From NCBI GenBank assembly GCA_015143295.1, contig CM026560.1, positions 5,582,501-5,646,500 of the forward strand: DNA of 64,000 bases, in the 5' to 3' direction. Under the pieces are notes generated by a model. It was not told the origin of the DNA, did no database searches, and saw nothing but the letters and a program-made list of their open reading frames with translations. The stretch is from Tetracentron sinense (lineage: Eukaryota; Streptophyta; Magnoliopsida; Trochodendrales; Trochodendraceae). The translations under genes were made by a program, and so were the position numbers. Below are positions 56,601-64,000 of this stretch, piece by piece (positions within the stretch are counted from its first letter, which is position 1; each line of letters starts with the position of its first letter).

Positions 56601-58797
56601 GGAAATAATAAAGTTAGGGATAATCTTCTAATGTTGTTTTCCTTCCACAGTAAATGATACAAGGGTAAAAACTTGGTGAAAACCTACTTGCACTTCCTTT
56701 TGAGCGATATTAAACGACTAAATGATTCTAGCATTAAGAGATTGATGCTCAAAGATGTTGCAATAAAAATATCACAGAAGATTTTCTATACCTCTTTAGC
56801 GATGATCACCTATGCTAATGAGATGGTCAATATCCTTCACTTTAGGCTGTTTACAACAGCAATATTTTGATGCTAATCTGAATACCTGAAGGCAATGTGC
56901 TACACCGTACAACCAATCTGTATTTTTCTGTACATTACCTTCCATGCAAAGAAATCTATTCTCTGTTTTAGCACATAATTCCTAACCCAAGCATATTGAG
57001 GTAGATGGGCACTTCATAAAGGAGAAGATCAGTTCTGGGTAAGTTTGTATTCCCTATCCGAAGACATGGGACCAACTTGCTGTTTCCCCAACAAAAGGAG
57101 TTCCCAGTTCATCTTTTCATTGTATTATTTTGGGCACGCTGCATATGTGTGATATCTATGCTCCCGCTTGAGGGAGAGTGTTGTAATATTGTTATGTTGT
57201 AAGGGGCCCTTATAACTAAGGGCCCCATTGTCTCTTCTCTTGAATGGGCCTTGGGCCCTATGCTTATGTTTATGTTTTCTCATAATAAGAAGGTCGAGGT
57301 GAGTGAAGAGTCATAACTTTCAATCCCTTTGTTTTTTCTATATTCTTTTACCTTTCTCATTCTTCCCTCACAAACCCCAACCTAAAAAATCTACTTTTAG
57401 GACATAGAAGTATGAAAGAACTTTATGTTTCTTTCTTCTTTACCCAGCTATGTAATTCCAGATTTTCAGTATTGCGTTTATGAAAAAAGATTTTAGCCTT
57501 AAATATTTTTATCATATGAGATATATGTGTAGGAGATCAAGATGTACATCATTAGATTTCCTATGGATCTTCCATAATCCAAGGATCTATGATCCACACA
57601 GTAACTTCAATTTTTTCGAACTTGAATAAATTAGATGGAATTAGCTAATTAATATTTACTTTTGAATTAACTTTAAATTTCCCATGATTATTAAATATTA
57701 CAAATATATGGGAATCTTAGAGTTCTATGTATTGACTATTGATAATTTTCAGTTGTTATCACAGTCAATTGCTTCACCTGGTCTTTAGTTTGTTAACTTA
57801 TTTATGATTATTTAATTATCTGTGTATTTCATAGTTTTTTCAAATATATATATTTTTATTTTATATATATATATATACATATATATTAATTTATTGTTTA
57901 TATCTAGCATATAAGGTCATTACCATTTTGTGATGTTCCAAGTCATTTCAATGTTTATCAACTAATATAAATTGCATATTGGTTGTGATATATATATATA
58001 TATGTGTCAATGATATGTATTGTTTCTGCTAGTGGATGATATGCCAATTGATAGTGGTTTGAAACCTTGGCGATGGCTTCTATCTGCCCTACCGTGCTGG
58101 CACAAATATTCTTTCCTTCAGATTTCCATTGACCTTTATATAATTCAAATTTGGCTGAGTCACTTGGGGGATAATTGTATTGCCATTATTAAATGAATTG
58201 CTTGACCTGAAATCAGGTATTGACATACGCACAACAATCCAAAGAAATGGCCAACCTTGGACAAGACAAATTGGCAAAGAGAATCCAGGAGTTCAGGACG
58301 CAAGTGGAGCTGGACAATTTACGAGCTTCTAGTAACATGGGCGACTCAACAAGTGGTGATGGTATTCATGTCATCGGTATTAATTCTTACAAAAACATAG
58401 AAGCACTGATGCAGTCCACTGCAACTGGGGAGGTATTTTTTTTTGTTTTACGTTGACTTTTGGCATAGGTTGAGAAGGAAAGTTCTTTTTCTTGTTTCCT
58501 TCCTATGGTTCTTATGGGATATATATATATATATACACATCAATTATGTTTAGACATGTGACTTCTAAGAAATCTTTTTACTTGCATCAGTGGAGTTTGA
58601 TAGGGTTCATGGCATGGCTTCGTAAGTCAGGTACTTATTGGAGTAGGCTGTTTCATTGTTTTTAGGTCCAGACAATCAAACAAGGCTATCTACTAAAACG
58701 CTCTTCAAGTTTGAGAGGAGATTGGAAGAGGAGGTTTTTTGTACTCGACGGTCACGGGACTTTGTTCTACTATAGAAATAAGGGGACCAAACATATG
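24327..58797 (+). CDS. AGD2/AGD4: BAR-PH-ArfGAP-ankyrin protein (AGD2/AGD4-like), first 12 exons, 3' part outside window
   Basis: Exons 24327-24374, 25820-25896, 27162-27262, 29636-29706, 32229-32291, 46011-46055, 53494-53559, 54946-54993, 55090-55185, 55285-55326, 58217-58432 and 58666-58797 join in frame at GT-AG borders and give 335 residues without a stop. Residues 1-225 form a BAR domain (start [67 protein letters not shown]). From about 297 the PH domain begins ([20 protein letters not shown]). The family is about 770-830 residues, so the PH remainder, the CX2CX16CX2C ArfGAP finger and the ankyrin repeats must follow beyond 64,000. Such proteins stimulate GTP hydrolysis by ARF GTPases on curved Golgi, endosome or plasma membranes. 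[15 protein letters not shown] and LTYAQQSKE favour AGD2/AGD4 over AGD1/AGD3, from memory of those families. The gene looks intact. Confidence 0.9.
25820..25896 (+). CDS. AGD2/AGD4: Arf-GAP exon 2 (BAR helix 1)
   Basis: Encodes [20 protein letters not shown] and GCKKY, the first BAR helix. Acceptor TTGAGCAG, donor AA then GTGAGC. The exon ends two bases into a Lys codon completed by exon 3. Confidence 0.9.
26581..26860. repeat. Direct duplication of about 130 bp in intron 2
   Basis: 26581-26710 and 26721-26860 are diverged copies. Both contain the order TTGCTAA, TTTTACATC, CTTGTAAAAT, TAATACAATTCA, ATGAAGAT and TTGACTA..GCATTCAT or TTACATTCAT. It is non-coding. Confidence 0.7.
27162..27262 (+). 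CDS. AGD2/AGD4: Arf-GAP exon 3 (BAR)
   Basis: Encodes [20 protein letters not shown] then [14 protein letters not shown], the most conserved BAR-family signature here. Donor is G then GTTGTT, a weaker than usual site. The exon ends one base into a Gly codon. Confidence 0.9.
27346..28189. mobile_element. MULE-like non-autonomous element with 9-bp TSD
   Basis: 844 bp flanked by a perfect 9-bp duplication TCTCCTATG (27337-27345 and 28190-28198). Terminal inverted repeats are CATGGTTTAAAATTCTGGTA on the left and, on the right complement, ATGGTTCAAAATATTTGGTA. The interior has GTATC/CGGTA-type repeats and no ORF. A 9-bp duplication is the Mutator-superfamily length. Confidence 0.8.
28902..29483. 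mobile_element. MULE-like element with GACTCGAGT-rich inverted arms
   Basis: About 50-bp imperfect inverted ends: ATGGTTCAAAAACCTG on the left, and on the right complement ATAGTTGGAAAACTCGG. Both are followed by AAGTCRAC, then TTAGC and GAGTAACTCG. The flanks TGGTAAAAT and GGATAAAGT agree at 6 of 9 positions. An AT/AC microsatellite sits at 29039-29077. Confidence 0.6.
29636..29706 (+). CDS. AGD2/AGD4: Arf-GAP exon 4 (BAR)
   Basis: Encodes [20 protein letters not shown] then CSQ. Acceptor GTGGCAG, donor CAA then GTAAGT. Phase fits exon 3. Intron 4 is 2.5 kb and holds the MULE-like element at 30711-31786. Confidence 0.9.
30711..31786. mobile_element. MULE-like non-autonomous element
   Basis: Inverted ends AAGGTTCAAAATTTCGAC and (right complement) AAGGTTCTGAATATCGAT. 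Flanks CATATGGTA and GATATGTTT share 6 of 9 positions, a decayed 9-bp duplication. Subterminal TTTCGACGAAATTTCG and ATATCGATAT repeats are typical of this kind of element. No coding region. Confidence 0.6.
32229..32291 (+). CDS. AGD2/AGD4: Arf-GAP exon 5 (BAR)
   Basis: Encodes [20 protein letters not shown] then K. Acceptor TATTGCAG, donor AAG then GTAAAT. It is followed by the 13.7-kb intron 5 (32292-46010). Confidence 0.9.
32360..32520. repeat. Fragment of the ATATCG-rich MULE-like family
   Basis: Sequence around 32385-32470 (AAATATCGATATTG, then TATATCGCAAGATATTTTC) resembles the interior of the element at 30711-31786. Ends are not defined. The following 32640-32990 hold nothing recognisable. 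Confidence 0.4.
32993..33248 (+). repeat. Left LTR and primer-binding site of the copia element
   Basis: About 256 bp, starting TGTTGTAACAGGCCTAATAA and sharing TTCTTTATGGTTCTT, ATGTACTTAA and TTTATGTCCTTTTAT with the right LTR at 37693. TGGTATCACTATCATAG follows at 33250, close to the usual initiator-Met tRNA primer site. Confidence 0.75.
33285..35275 (-). pseudogene. Copia gag, protease and integrase block, inverted relative to its LTRs
   Basis: Minus-strand order from 35275: UBN2-type gag ([19 protein letters not shown] near 35109), gag zinc-knuckle remnant (CNYCGDRG, 34910), decayed protease region (34590-34814), GAG-pre-integrase ([16 protein letters not shown], 34195-34145), integrase core near 33840-33640 ([20 protein letters not shown]), and the post-integrase region (VVSMDVYFF, 33400). 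Stops and frame changes are common. The plus-strand block to the right repeats the post-integrase part, so the two blocks overlap by about 150-200 bp. Confidence 0.75.
35277..35845 (+). pseudogene. Copia post-integrase to RT N-terminus
   Basis: Plus-strand translation from 35277 gives [15 protein letters not shown], the usual start of the post-integrase region, then a linker and near 35780 [16 protein letters not shown], the start of the RVT_2 reverse transcriptase. It stops at the LINE insertion. Frame breaks are present. Confidence 0.7.
35846..36484 (-). mobile_element. 5'-truncated LINE with RNase H domain, antisense in intron 5
   Basis: A poly(T) run at 35846 is the tail on the minus strand. 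Upstream on that strand (36430-36230) it encodes an RVT_3-type RNase H start: [20 protein letters not shown] and [18 protein letters not shown] occurs at 35837-35845 and again at 36485-36493, a likely 9-bp target-site duplication inside copia RT (codons T-W-K). Confidence 0.8.
36485..37560 (+). pseudogene. Copia reverse transcriptase and RNase H
   Basis: RVT_2 blocks [38 protein letters not shown] (36810), [14 protein letters not shown] and [20 protein letters not shown]. RNase H follows: [16 protein letters not shown], then [15 protein letters not shown]. Stops at many points (for example 36597, 36750, 36929, 37197) show long decay. The YVDD active site itself is still readable. Confidence 0.85.
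37693..37840 (+). repeat. Right LTR of the copia element, truncated
   Basis: Starts TGTTGTAAGGGGCCTAATAA after polypurine GAGGGGGAG. Homology to the left LTR ends near CATTAGTA at about 37830, where the hAT-like element begins; the LTR does not resume on the other side. Confidence 0.7.
37832..39075. mobile_element. hAT-like non-autonomous element with ATCCGAATTCG repeats
   Basis: Left end GTGCTGTAAACGGAGCC and right end complement TTTATAAACGGATATACTC resemble the common plant hAT termini of the GTGTAAACGGAT type. Subterminal direct and inverted copies of CTATCCGAATTCGATT (37880-37980) and GGATATCCG (38940-39060) fit that group. The interior has a GAGGA microsatellite (38600-38645 and 38708-38740). 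No transposase. Exact ends and TSD are uncertain. Confidence 0.6.
39076..39300 (+). pseudogene. Copia 3' end fragment (RNase H tail and LTR start)
   Basis: Near 39100-39220 the plus strand encodes a copia RNase H tail (EDQL-like, then [13 protein letters not shown] across a frame break), followed by a purine-rich GAAGGCGAG and an LTR-like start TGTAGACTACTTC at about 39225. It is a second copia element, different from the one at 32993. Confidence 0.6.
40310..42569 (-). repeat. Dispersed LTR-like repeat, copy B
   Basis: 41949-42569 is the inverse of 1584-2206. The minus-strand continuation to about 40380 (including GA/CT tracts near 40815-40865 and TGATCAAGAAAGATTC) is of the kind seen in LTR/leader sequences of copia elements, ending near TGTATGCCCCCCAAGAAC. 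No ORF. The full extent and class are inferred. Between 39830 and 40310 there are CT microsatellites (40040-40085, 40138-40160). Confidence 0.5.
43500..43985. repeat. Irregular tandem repeats in the solo LTR
   Basis: About eight units of 45-60 bp share GGAGGAACCCCG and CATCTYCTGACTA, for example near 43575, 43620, 43670, 43725, 43805, 43905 and 43960. The unit differs from the array in the LTR at 15690, though the relative position in the LTR is similar. Confidence 0.75.
44755..44768. promoter_or_regulatory. Perfect palindrome GTTGACCGGTCAAC upstream of the LTR TATA-like box
   Basis: 14-bp perfect palindrome with CCGG centre, followed by GACCGATTGAC and GACCAA half-sites. On the minus strand it lies about 50 bp upstream of CTTATAAAG. 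It is compared with other LTR palindromes in the findings. Confidence 0.6.
46011..46055 (+). CDS. AGD2/AGD4: Arf-GAP exon 6 (BAR, 45 nt)
   Basis: Encodes [15 protein letters not shown]. Acceptor TATTTTGTAG, donor CAG then GTAGTC. Isolated between a 13.7-kb and a 7.4-kb intron but in perfect phase. Confidence 0.9.
46646..47795 (-). mobile_element. 5'-truncated LINE (RT end and zf-RVT), antisense in intron 6
   Basis: A poly(T) run at 46646-46656 is the tail. The minus strand encodes ORF2 C-terminus: [19 protein letters not shown] near 47600, [15 protein letters not shown] near 47330, and the zf-RVT block [20 protein letters not shown] at 47161. Several frame breaks. No convincing target-site duplication was found. 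The 47800-48450 interval to its right holds no recognisable feature. Confidence 0.8.
48460..49980. repeat. MULE-like family fragment with GATACCGATA motifs
   Basis: The right end complement (near 49930-49985) reads TTTAAATATCGGTATCAATG, and the left part (48540-48620) has TTTTGGTACCGATACG. These resemble the MULE-like elements at 27346 and 62437. The left terminus is not clear. A LINE tail is inserted at about 49200-49436. Confidence 0.4.
49200..49436 (+). mobile_element. LINE 3'-end fragment, sense orientation
   Basis: Sequence ending TTAATAAAATATGCTTATTG then ATCAAAAAAATT resembles a plant LINE 3' UTR with a short A tail. Only about 230 bp remain, with no domain. It contains AATAAA. Confidence 0.45.
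50325..51540. mobile_element. hAT-like element rich in GAGCTCGGCTCGAG motifs, with insertion
   Basis: Left GGGGTGTTCAAGTTTGG then repeated AAGCTCGGCTCGAG and GGCTTGGCTCGG (50370-50480); right AACGAGCTTTTAATGAGCCG and GTTCGTTTACAAGCCCTGG (51465-51535). This is a common plant hAT-like MITE. An (AT)n tract lies at 50604-50632. The middle (about 50640-51380) is unrelated sequence, probably a later insertion. Confidence 0.55.
51541..53493. other. Remainder of intron 6 without recognised feature
   Basis: AT-rich intron sequence. I see no ORF with a family, RNA gene or clear repeat here. Confidence 0.5.
53494..53559 (+). CDS. AGD2/AGD4: Arf-GAP exon 7 (BAR)
   Basis: Encodes [20 protein letters not shown] then EE. 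Acceptor TTTAAAAG, donor GAG then GTATGC. Intron 7 (53560-54945) shows no recognisable feature. Confidence 0.9.
54946..54993 (+). CDS. AGD2/AGD4: Arf-GAP exon 8 (BAR, 48 nt)
   Basis: Encodes [16 protein letters not shown]. Acceptor TTTTAAACAG, donor CTA then GTATGT. Intron 8 is only 96 bp. Confidence 0.9.
55090..55185 (+). CDS. AGD2/AGD4: Arf-GAP exon 9 (BAR)
   Basis: Encodes [20 protein letters not shown] then [12 protein letters not shown]. Acceptor GGAATTCAG, donor CTG then GTTCGT, a weak site. Intron 9 is 99 bp. Confidence 0.9.
55285..55326 (+). CDS. AGD2/AGD4: Arf-GAP exon 10 (BAR end, 42 nt)
   Basis: Encodes [14 protein letters not shown]. Acceptor CGTTTTAG, donor CAG then GTATAA. Confidence 0.9.
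55846..56560 (-). mobile_element. 5'-truncated LINE with RNase H domain, antisense in intron 10
   Basis: Minus strand 56470-56090 encodes an RVT_3 RNase [13 protein letters not shown], then [13 protein letters not shown], and [25 protein letters not shown]-rich run near 55840-55852 would be the tail. Frame breaks near 56400 and 56310. Confidence 0.7.
57120..57480 (+). mobile_element. Copia 3' end with LTR start
   Basis: A copia C-terminus (SDIYAPA-like, ICDIYAPA at 57135-57165) and polypurine GAGGGAGAG precede an LTR start TGTTGTAATATTGTTATG at 57179, with GGGCCC repeats. The LTR resembles the one at 37693 (TTGTAAGGGGCC). No upstream domains were recognised. The rest of intron 10 (57480-58216) shows only TA-rich simple sequence. 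Confidence 0.6.
58217..58432 (+). CDS. AGD2/AGD4: Arf-GAP exon 11 (BAR end and linker)
   Basis: 72 residues: [20 protein letters not shown] and [12 protein letters not shown] are conserved; the Ser/Gly-rich rest (about residues 258-291) is the variable BAR-PH linker. Acceptor GAAATCAG, donor GAG then GTATTT. Confidence 0.9.
58666..58797 (+). CDS. AGD2/AGD4: Arf-GAP exon 12 (start of PH domain)
   Basis: 44 residues with the PH signature [20 protein letters not shown], then [13 protein letters not shown]. Basic residues K302, R303, K312, R313 and R314 are in the loop that usually contacts phosphoinositides. Acceptor TTTTTAG, donor ATG then GTACGC. No further exon could be found to 64,000. Confidence 0.9.
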
Positions 58798-59150
58798 GTA
58801 CGCCATCTGGTTCTTTTAGCTGTCTTTTTCTTTTGATTAGTGGATTTAGGGAAAAGTGACAGTTCGATAGATCTTAACTTGGGACTTAATGGAGACTCTG
58901 ATTCAGTCATGGCTTAGGCCCACCTAAAAATTTCTATTACACATTTTGTTTTATTTATTCTTAGAGATGGATTCTATTATTAATATCAGTGGTACATGAA
59001 TCTTCAAGAATGCCTTTTGAAGTGACAAGAACAAAAATGTCATTTATAATCATGATTAAAAGTTTCAATCAATACAATCTACACTATAGCACATATTTGC
59101 TGCCTCCACAAGGTTTCATAAGGTATACAAAGGTAATCTAATCCCTATAC

Positions 59151-59981
59151 TAGTGTTGTCAAGGCGTTACCTAGGTATTTTTGGGGTTCAACTGCCTAGG
59201 CCCCCCTCTAGGCGGGTGAAAGTCGCTCCTCTAGGCGGGCGAAAGTCACTGGACGACCGCCTAGGCATCTAGGTGCTAGGCGGTCCATACAAAACCTCTT
59301 CTAAAATCCTATCTTTAAACCCTCTTTTAAATTCTCTTTAAACCCTCATTTAAAACTCTATTTAAAAAATCTCCTTTAAAACCCTATTTTAAAAGGGTCG
59401 TGATTAGCCCACCACGAATTTGACTATGTACTATGTAGTCAAATGTCTTGTCTATGTGTCCCTTTTAATATCCCTTTAACTATGGTGAAGCTTAAGAAAA
59501 TTAAAGTTTATATTTTTTTTTCTTTTTAAAAACTAAGGTTAGCACAGTTGATGGTTGTTAAAAAGGGGGACATGGACCAATGAAGACCGCACATTCCACT
59601 ACATAGTGGAATGCGGCGGTAAGTTAAACATTACCCCATTTAAAAACCCTCTTTTGAACCATCATTTAAAATCATAAACCCTATTTTAAAACCCTCTGTT
59701 AAAGTCTAAAAGCACTATCTTAGGATATAGGCTTGTAGGTGGTTCATTTAAACTTTAAAATAAACATCCAAAGTCAAGACTCAAAACCACCTTAAAAGTT
59801 AGAAAATTTTAAACTAATTATATATCAATTATTTATGTAATATATGTATATATTAATATTACATATATTTAATATATATATATATATATATATATAATTT
59901 AATTATTTTTATCGCCTAGGCAACGCCTCGCCTAACTAGGTCTAATTCCCTAGGCATCGCTTGGACGCCTTGACTACACTG
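59151..59981. mobile_element. hAT-like MITE with GTCAAGGCG ends and 8-bp TSD
   Basis: 831 bp with inverted ends TAGTGTTGTCAAGGCG and (right complement) CAGTGTAGTCAAGGCG. Flanks CCCTATAC (59143-59150) and TCCCATAC (59982-59989) agree at 6 of 8, a decayed hAT-length duplication. Interior has CGCCTAGGCG repeats and a TA microsatellite (59870-59895). No transposase. Confidence 0.75.
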
Positions 59982-60489
59982 TCCCATACTGCTTGAGTTT
60001 TCTTAGTTATATGCCAATATGATTTTATACACTCTGTAGTATTTTATTGAGTAGTACTAATAAATGAATCCCATAAGAAACACATGCAGACAAAAGAAAA
60101 AGCACGAAAGTGTACAACCAAATCCTCGGTTCAATCTCGTCACAACATTCTTTAGAGATCTCAATAACGAATCTTTTCTCCCAAGATTTTAAGAGTAATG
60201 GCACACTGGATTCAGCAAGTAACCTGTTTTGCAATCACAAAATCAGTTAACATAATGCAAAAGTGAATTGCTAAATTTCAGTAGGCAAACATAAAGCAAA
60301 TGTTGCATGCTGCATGTATGTCATGGAGGATCTGCTGATCCGATTGCCTATCTATGAGCAATAACCTATGTATGATTTTGAAGCAGTAGCTTTGATAGCC
60401 AAATTCATGCTTCTCCTTCACTCTTTAATGTCTCCTTCGCTCATTCAAATATCCCATCATTACACTTGATGGAGTACATGCTTGGAACC

Positions 60490-61000
60490 AATTCTGGTTG
60501 CTACAAATGTTGACCACAACCTTTTTGCACCAGCATGTTGGCTATGTGGATACTCATGACATTTATCAGAAGTAAGTATTGCTTCAATCCCATTTTAGAG
60601 TATGCTCGGAAGAGCAATAAAGTTGGCGGCTTAGCTGCGATTCCCAGACGTACCAACTTAATGGCTGTGAATTCTGTCATCAAACTCAAGACTCAGTTGT
60701 GGACCTGTGGTTGTAGATAAAGTTTGTCGTTCTCCAAGCTTGTTCAATCGCATTCATTCCTGTCGGCTTCTCTCTTAAATCCTTCAGCATTAAATCAATG
60801 CAATGGTCCGCATAAGGAGTCCAATACATGTGCTTCCTCTTTGTTTCCAACAGCTTTCCAGCTTCCTTGAACGAAGCTTGCTTGTTTGTATCAACTTACA
60901 ACACATACTCCCCATTCTCCTCCACCACCTCATCGATAAGTACATGTGGTCCTTGACGTAACTTGACACAACAAACTATATCTGGAAATATCACAGTTGA
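60490..61000 (-). pseudogene. hAT transposase fragment (DUF659 region)
   Basis: The minus strand encodes KEAGKLLETKRKHMYWTPYA then DHCIDLMLKDL, matching the conserved DUF659 part of plant hAT transposases, with VLIDEVVEENGEYVL upstream and TEFTAIKLVRLGIAA downstream. Stops and shifts break the frame. Neither the N-terminal BED finger nor the C-terminal dimerisation domain is present. Confidence 0.7.
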
Positions 61001-61439
61001 CGAGGAAGTTGATGAGTGACAACCTCGTGGCATTGCCCAACCATATCACATAGGAGGAACACCATTCAATTAGGGGTTGGTTCCCTCACAAACCAGTGGG
61101 TAAGGAATGCATTCTTGTTTTAAAAAATCCGAAGTCTTTTTTTCAAAAGAAAATTTTTCATCATAAATCATAGTGTTTAATACTTCTTATGGCTTGGTCA
61201 AGATCAATCTCAACTTAGTAATCACTCAAAGAAGCATGCAAGTTTGGTTCATGACATAGTCAAATTCGAGATCTCAAATAAGGAAAGAGAGAGCAACTAC
61301 GGGCACCTTGAGCGAGTCATCTTGTCAGAGACATGACTTTAGCAATACCAAACCCGTTCAAGTCATAGGTAAGTCAAGTCGTGAAAATCTGGTGAAGCTA
61401 GGCTAGTACTGTAAGGCCTCTAGTAGAACCACACCTGTT

Positions 61440-62300
61440 TAAGTTAAGGCGACTTAAGTTATATGTTTTATTGCATGTTGCACACATTTTACATCTATTT
61501 AAGTCTAGGCAGGTTGTGTTTAAGTGGAAGATGAGTTGAGTTATATGCTGAAGGAGAGTCAAGTTTCCACGGCTTGCTATGAACTTCTTATCTGTTGGAC
61601 AACTTCTTGATTGTGTCAGTTATTCGAGTTAGGTAACCCGCTAAAGGAGCTACTTGAGCTGCTGCAACTTTTCCTCACACTGGGTGTCTTGTGCAGGATC
61701 AGCTCACAGGGAAGACGATTGGTCGGGATGCTTGAGTGCCCATTTAAAGTTGTAGACGAGTTGAGCTATATATTTTTCCACCCGCTTAAGTTGAAGGCGA
61801 ATCAAATTATAAGATTGTTTACCTGTTTTAGTTGAAGGTGAATCGTGTTCTTTGCTTTCGCACCTGCTTAAGTCAAAGGGGAGTTGAGTTATATATACAT
61901 TTGTTGAAACTAGACAAGGACCGAGATGCCTCTAGGGGATGCTGTTGCACAGACACATCATTTCTGTTGAAGGCGAATCGAGTTTTATGTTTGTCTACAT
62001 GATCGTTGAAGCTAGGCAATGACTGGGAAGCGTCTAGTGGATACTGTTGCACAAGTGTTTCAAGGTGAGTCAAGTGACTTGAGTCATCCGAAATGAGGCA
62101 GAAAAATCTCTGTATTCTCCCTCATCACCTCTTTCCAATTCACATCTTTATCTTGCACCATTTTCAAGGTGAGTGGAGGCAAGTTGAGTTGATTGTTTGT
62201 CTTTACATTTGTTGAAGCTAGGCAAGGACCAAGATGCCTTTAGTAGATATTGTTGCACAATCACACAAAGACAAATCGAGTTGAGTCCTCTGAAGCAAGG
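61440..62300. repeat. Degenerate repeats in intron 12
   Basis: The unit GTTGAAGCTAGGCAAGGACC then ATGCCT..TAG..GATNTTGTTGCACA occurs near 61905, 62005 and 62208. A second motif, CCYGCTTAAGT then GAGTTGAGTTATAT, occurs near 61450, 61510, 61785 and 61865. No coding capacity. Confidence 0.65.
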
Positions 62301-62436
62301 CAAAAACTATCTTTCCCCAAATTTCCATGTCAATTGTTAAATTGCACATACACAAATCTCTCTTTCTCCCATTAGACTTTCTTCATCTCTCTACCCTCCA
62401 TTTTCAATATCAGGTGAGTCGAGTTCTCTAAGAAGC

Positions 62437-63490
62437 AAGGTTTAAAAACTCAGTTTCGGCCACCGTAACGGTCTTGGCTGAAAACGATATTTATTGATAT
62501 GTATTGCCGATATGTATCAGTTTCAACCGTTTTTATTTTATTTTTTTGTTTGAAAAAAATCTAAAAAATCACAATAAATAGGAAAAACTAAAAACAATGT
62601 AGTAAATGAGTAACAACATACTTGGAAAACCAATATCAAGTTGAAAATATAGAAATAATGAAATATAAAGGTAGTAGATGGGTCAAAAGTAGAAACATAC
62701 ACTGCTAAGTGCTAAAGCCACATAGAATTACGGGCTGGTTCATCATCGTCATTTTCAATATCATTTCCATTTGGCTGAATGTAAGGCTAGTGGTAGAGAT
62801 ATCAATGTATCAATCTTTAACCCTAAACCGTATATATGAAGATCACCCAAAAAATTAAATAGAAAGTGTTATTTAGTTTAAAAAATAGAGAAAATTTTAA
62901 AAAATGAAACCCTAATAACCTTAATCAAATAATTAGCTAATGTTCAGGGATATCACTTGAAATCCATGAAACTCACATGCATTTAATAAGTTTTGGTTGA
63001 AATAAACATGATTTGCATAAAAAAATTGAGAAAACTTACCCGATTTAGCTCTCAAATTGAGTTTTTCCCAAAATGATGAACTTGGCGTAGATTTTTTCAA
63101 ATCGATGATTCAAACTCCAAATCAAGTTGTTAATCAACAAAAATAAAAAATGATTCTACTTAATAGGGCTTAGATTGGGTAGGGAATAAGAGAGGAAGGA
63201 AAAAAGCGTTTTCGGAATGGGTTTAGGGATTTTTGGAACCCCTTTAAATGTTAAAACGTCGGGCGAGTCCTACGGTTGAAACCGTAACGTATTGTAGGAG
63301 CCAATATGTCACGGTTTCGGTTGGGTCTTATTTTTTGATGTATCGACCGAGTCTTATTTTTTTCGAAAAACAAAGGTGAAGATGCATTTTTGGGACCCGG
63401 GTGCAACCGAAACCGATATGCCGAGAAGAGGTTAAAAAATAGCTCTTACCGTATCTCTCATGTGTTTGTCGCAAGCTTAATCTAAACCTT
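62437..63490. mobile_element. MULE-like non-autonomous element
   Basis: Ends AAGGTTTAAAAACTC and (right complement) AAGGTTTAGATTAAG; subterminal GTTTCGGCC, CCGTAACG and ACCGAAACCG motifs. No ORF. A target-site duplication could not be confirmed. The remaining 63491-64000 show no recognised feature. Confidence 0.5.
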
Positions 63491-64000
63491 GAAGTTAAAG
63501 TACTTACTTTTCATCACCTTGATTTTTACAGGTTCTAAAATGTTTTGGTGTGCAAAAATGGGCTTTCAGTATTAATCATTCACTTGTCAGCACCTTTAAA
63601 TAAAAAGGGGTAACTATAAGCACCACATTTTTGCACCGCTGTAGGGCCCATAGGACTTCTCATGACCTACGAGAGTTTTCCAAAAATGCCCATGAACCTT
63701 TTTAAAATGTCCAAAATACCCTTGGTTGGAAAATCACCAAAATACCCTTGACCTATTTTAAAAAGAAAGTGAGATTTTACCATATCATTGTTTAAAATAA
63801 GTGTTTTGGTATCACTTTCTTATCTCTAAGCATCCTTGAGAAGGGAAATTAGTAGTAGGCAAACATGAGAGTGACATGTGTCCCCTAGAGAAGTGTGGAG
63901 AAACTCTAAATTCTTTAAAAAAAATTAAGGATTTAATCTTGAAAAGCAACAAATACCCCAAATTCCCTAAATTCAGACCAAAATACTGCTAAAAAAGAGT

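Noticed and set aside
58798-64000. Search for Arf-GAP exon 13 (PH remainder, ArfGAP finger)
   Set aside because: No in-phase segment resembling the rest of PH or a CX2C...CX2C ArfGAP finger was seen; the intron is filled with MITE, hAT and repeat sequence.

Overview
The window is nuclear DNA of a flowering plant. Three things support this: a split gene for a plant-type BAR-PH Arf-GAP whose exons join in frame at GT-AG borders, a dense nest of plant retrotransposons (Athila-type Ty3/gypsy, Ty1/copia, plant LINEs with DUF4283 and zf-RVT domains, PIF/Harbinger and hAT fragments), and an AT-rich background with TA, GA and CT microsatellites. The species cannot be read from the sequence. Introns of up to 13.7 kb filled with elements fit a TE-rich genome. 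No bacterial, phage, CRISPR or organellar content was seen.

Layout. 1-2.5 kb: fold-back repeats and half of an inverted long-distance repeat pair. 2.5-3.8 kb: a decayed Harbinger transposase C-terminus, then a two-exon ORF resembling a GRF zinc finger. 4.3-4.9 kb: a degenerate tandem array. 6-18.9 kb: an Athila-like retrotransposon on the minus strand, in coordinate order 3' LTR (in a large inverted repeat), env-like ORF, palindrome array, pol and gag. Its gag is split by a 2.9-kb solo LTR. 18.9-24.08 kb: a plus-strand LINE whose A-rich tail ends about 110 bp before the TATA box of the only clear host gene.

24.2-58.8 kb and beyond: the host gene, closest to the Arabidopsis AGD2/AGD4 type of ARF-GAP as I recall that family. 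Twelve exons encode the first 335 residues (BAR domain and the start of the PH domain). The rest of PH, the ArfGAP zinc finger and the ankyrin repeats must lie beyond 64,000, because intron 12 runs at least 5.2 kb to the window edge. The introns hold MULE-like and hAT-like non-autonomous elements, a copia element with an internally inverted segment, antisense LINE fragments, and a solo LTR inside a hAT-like element.

The most interesting signals are in the retroelements. CG-centred palindromes lie just upstream of TATA-like boxes in the U3 of three LTRs. The same Athila palindrome forms a roughly eight-unit array ahead of a candidate internal TATA box and intron leading into the env-like ORF. 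No new cellular system was found. Everything here was read by eye, with no database search.
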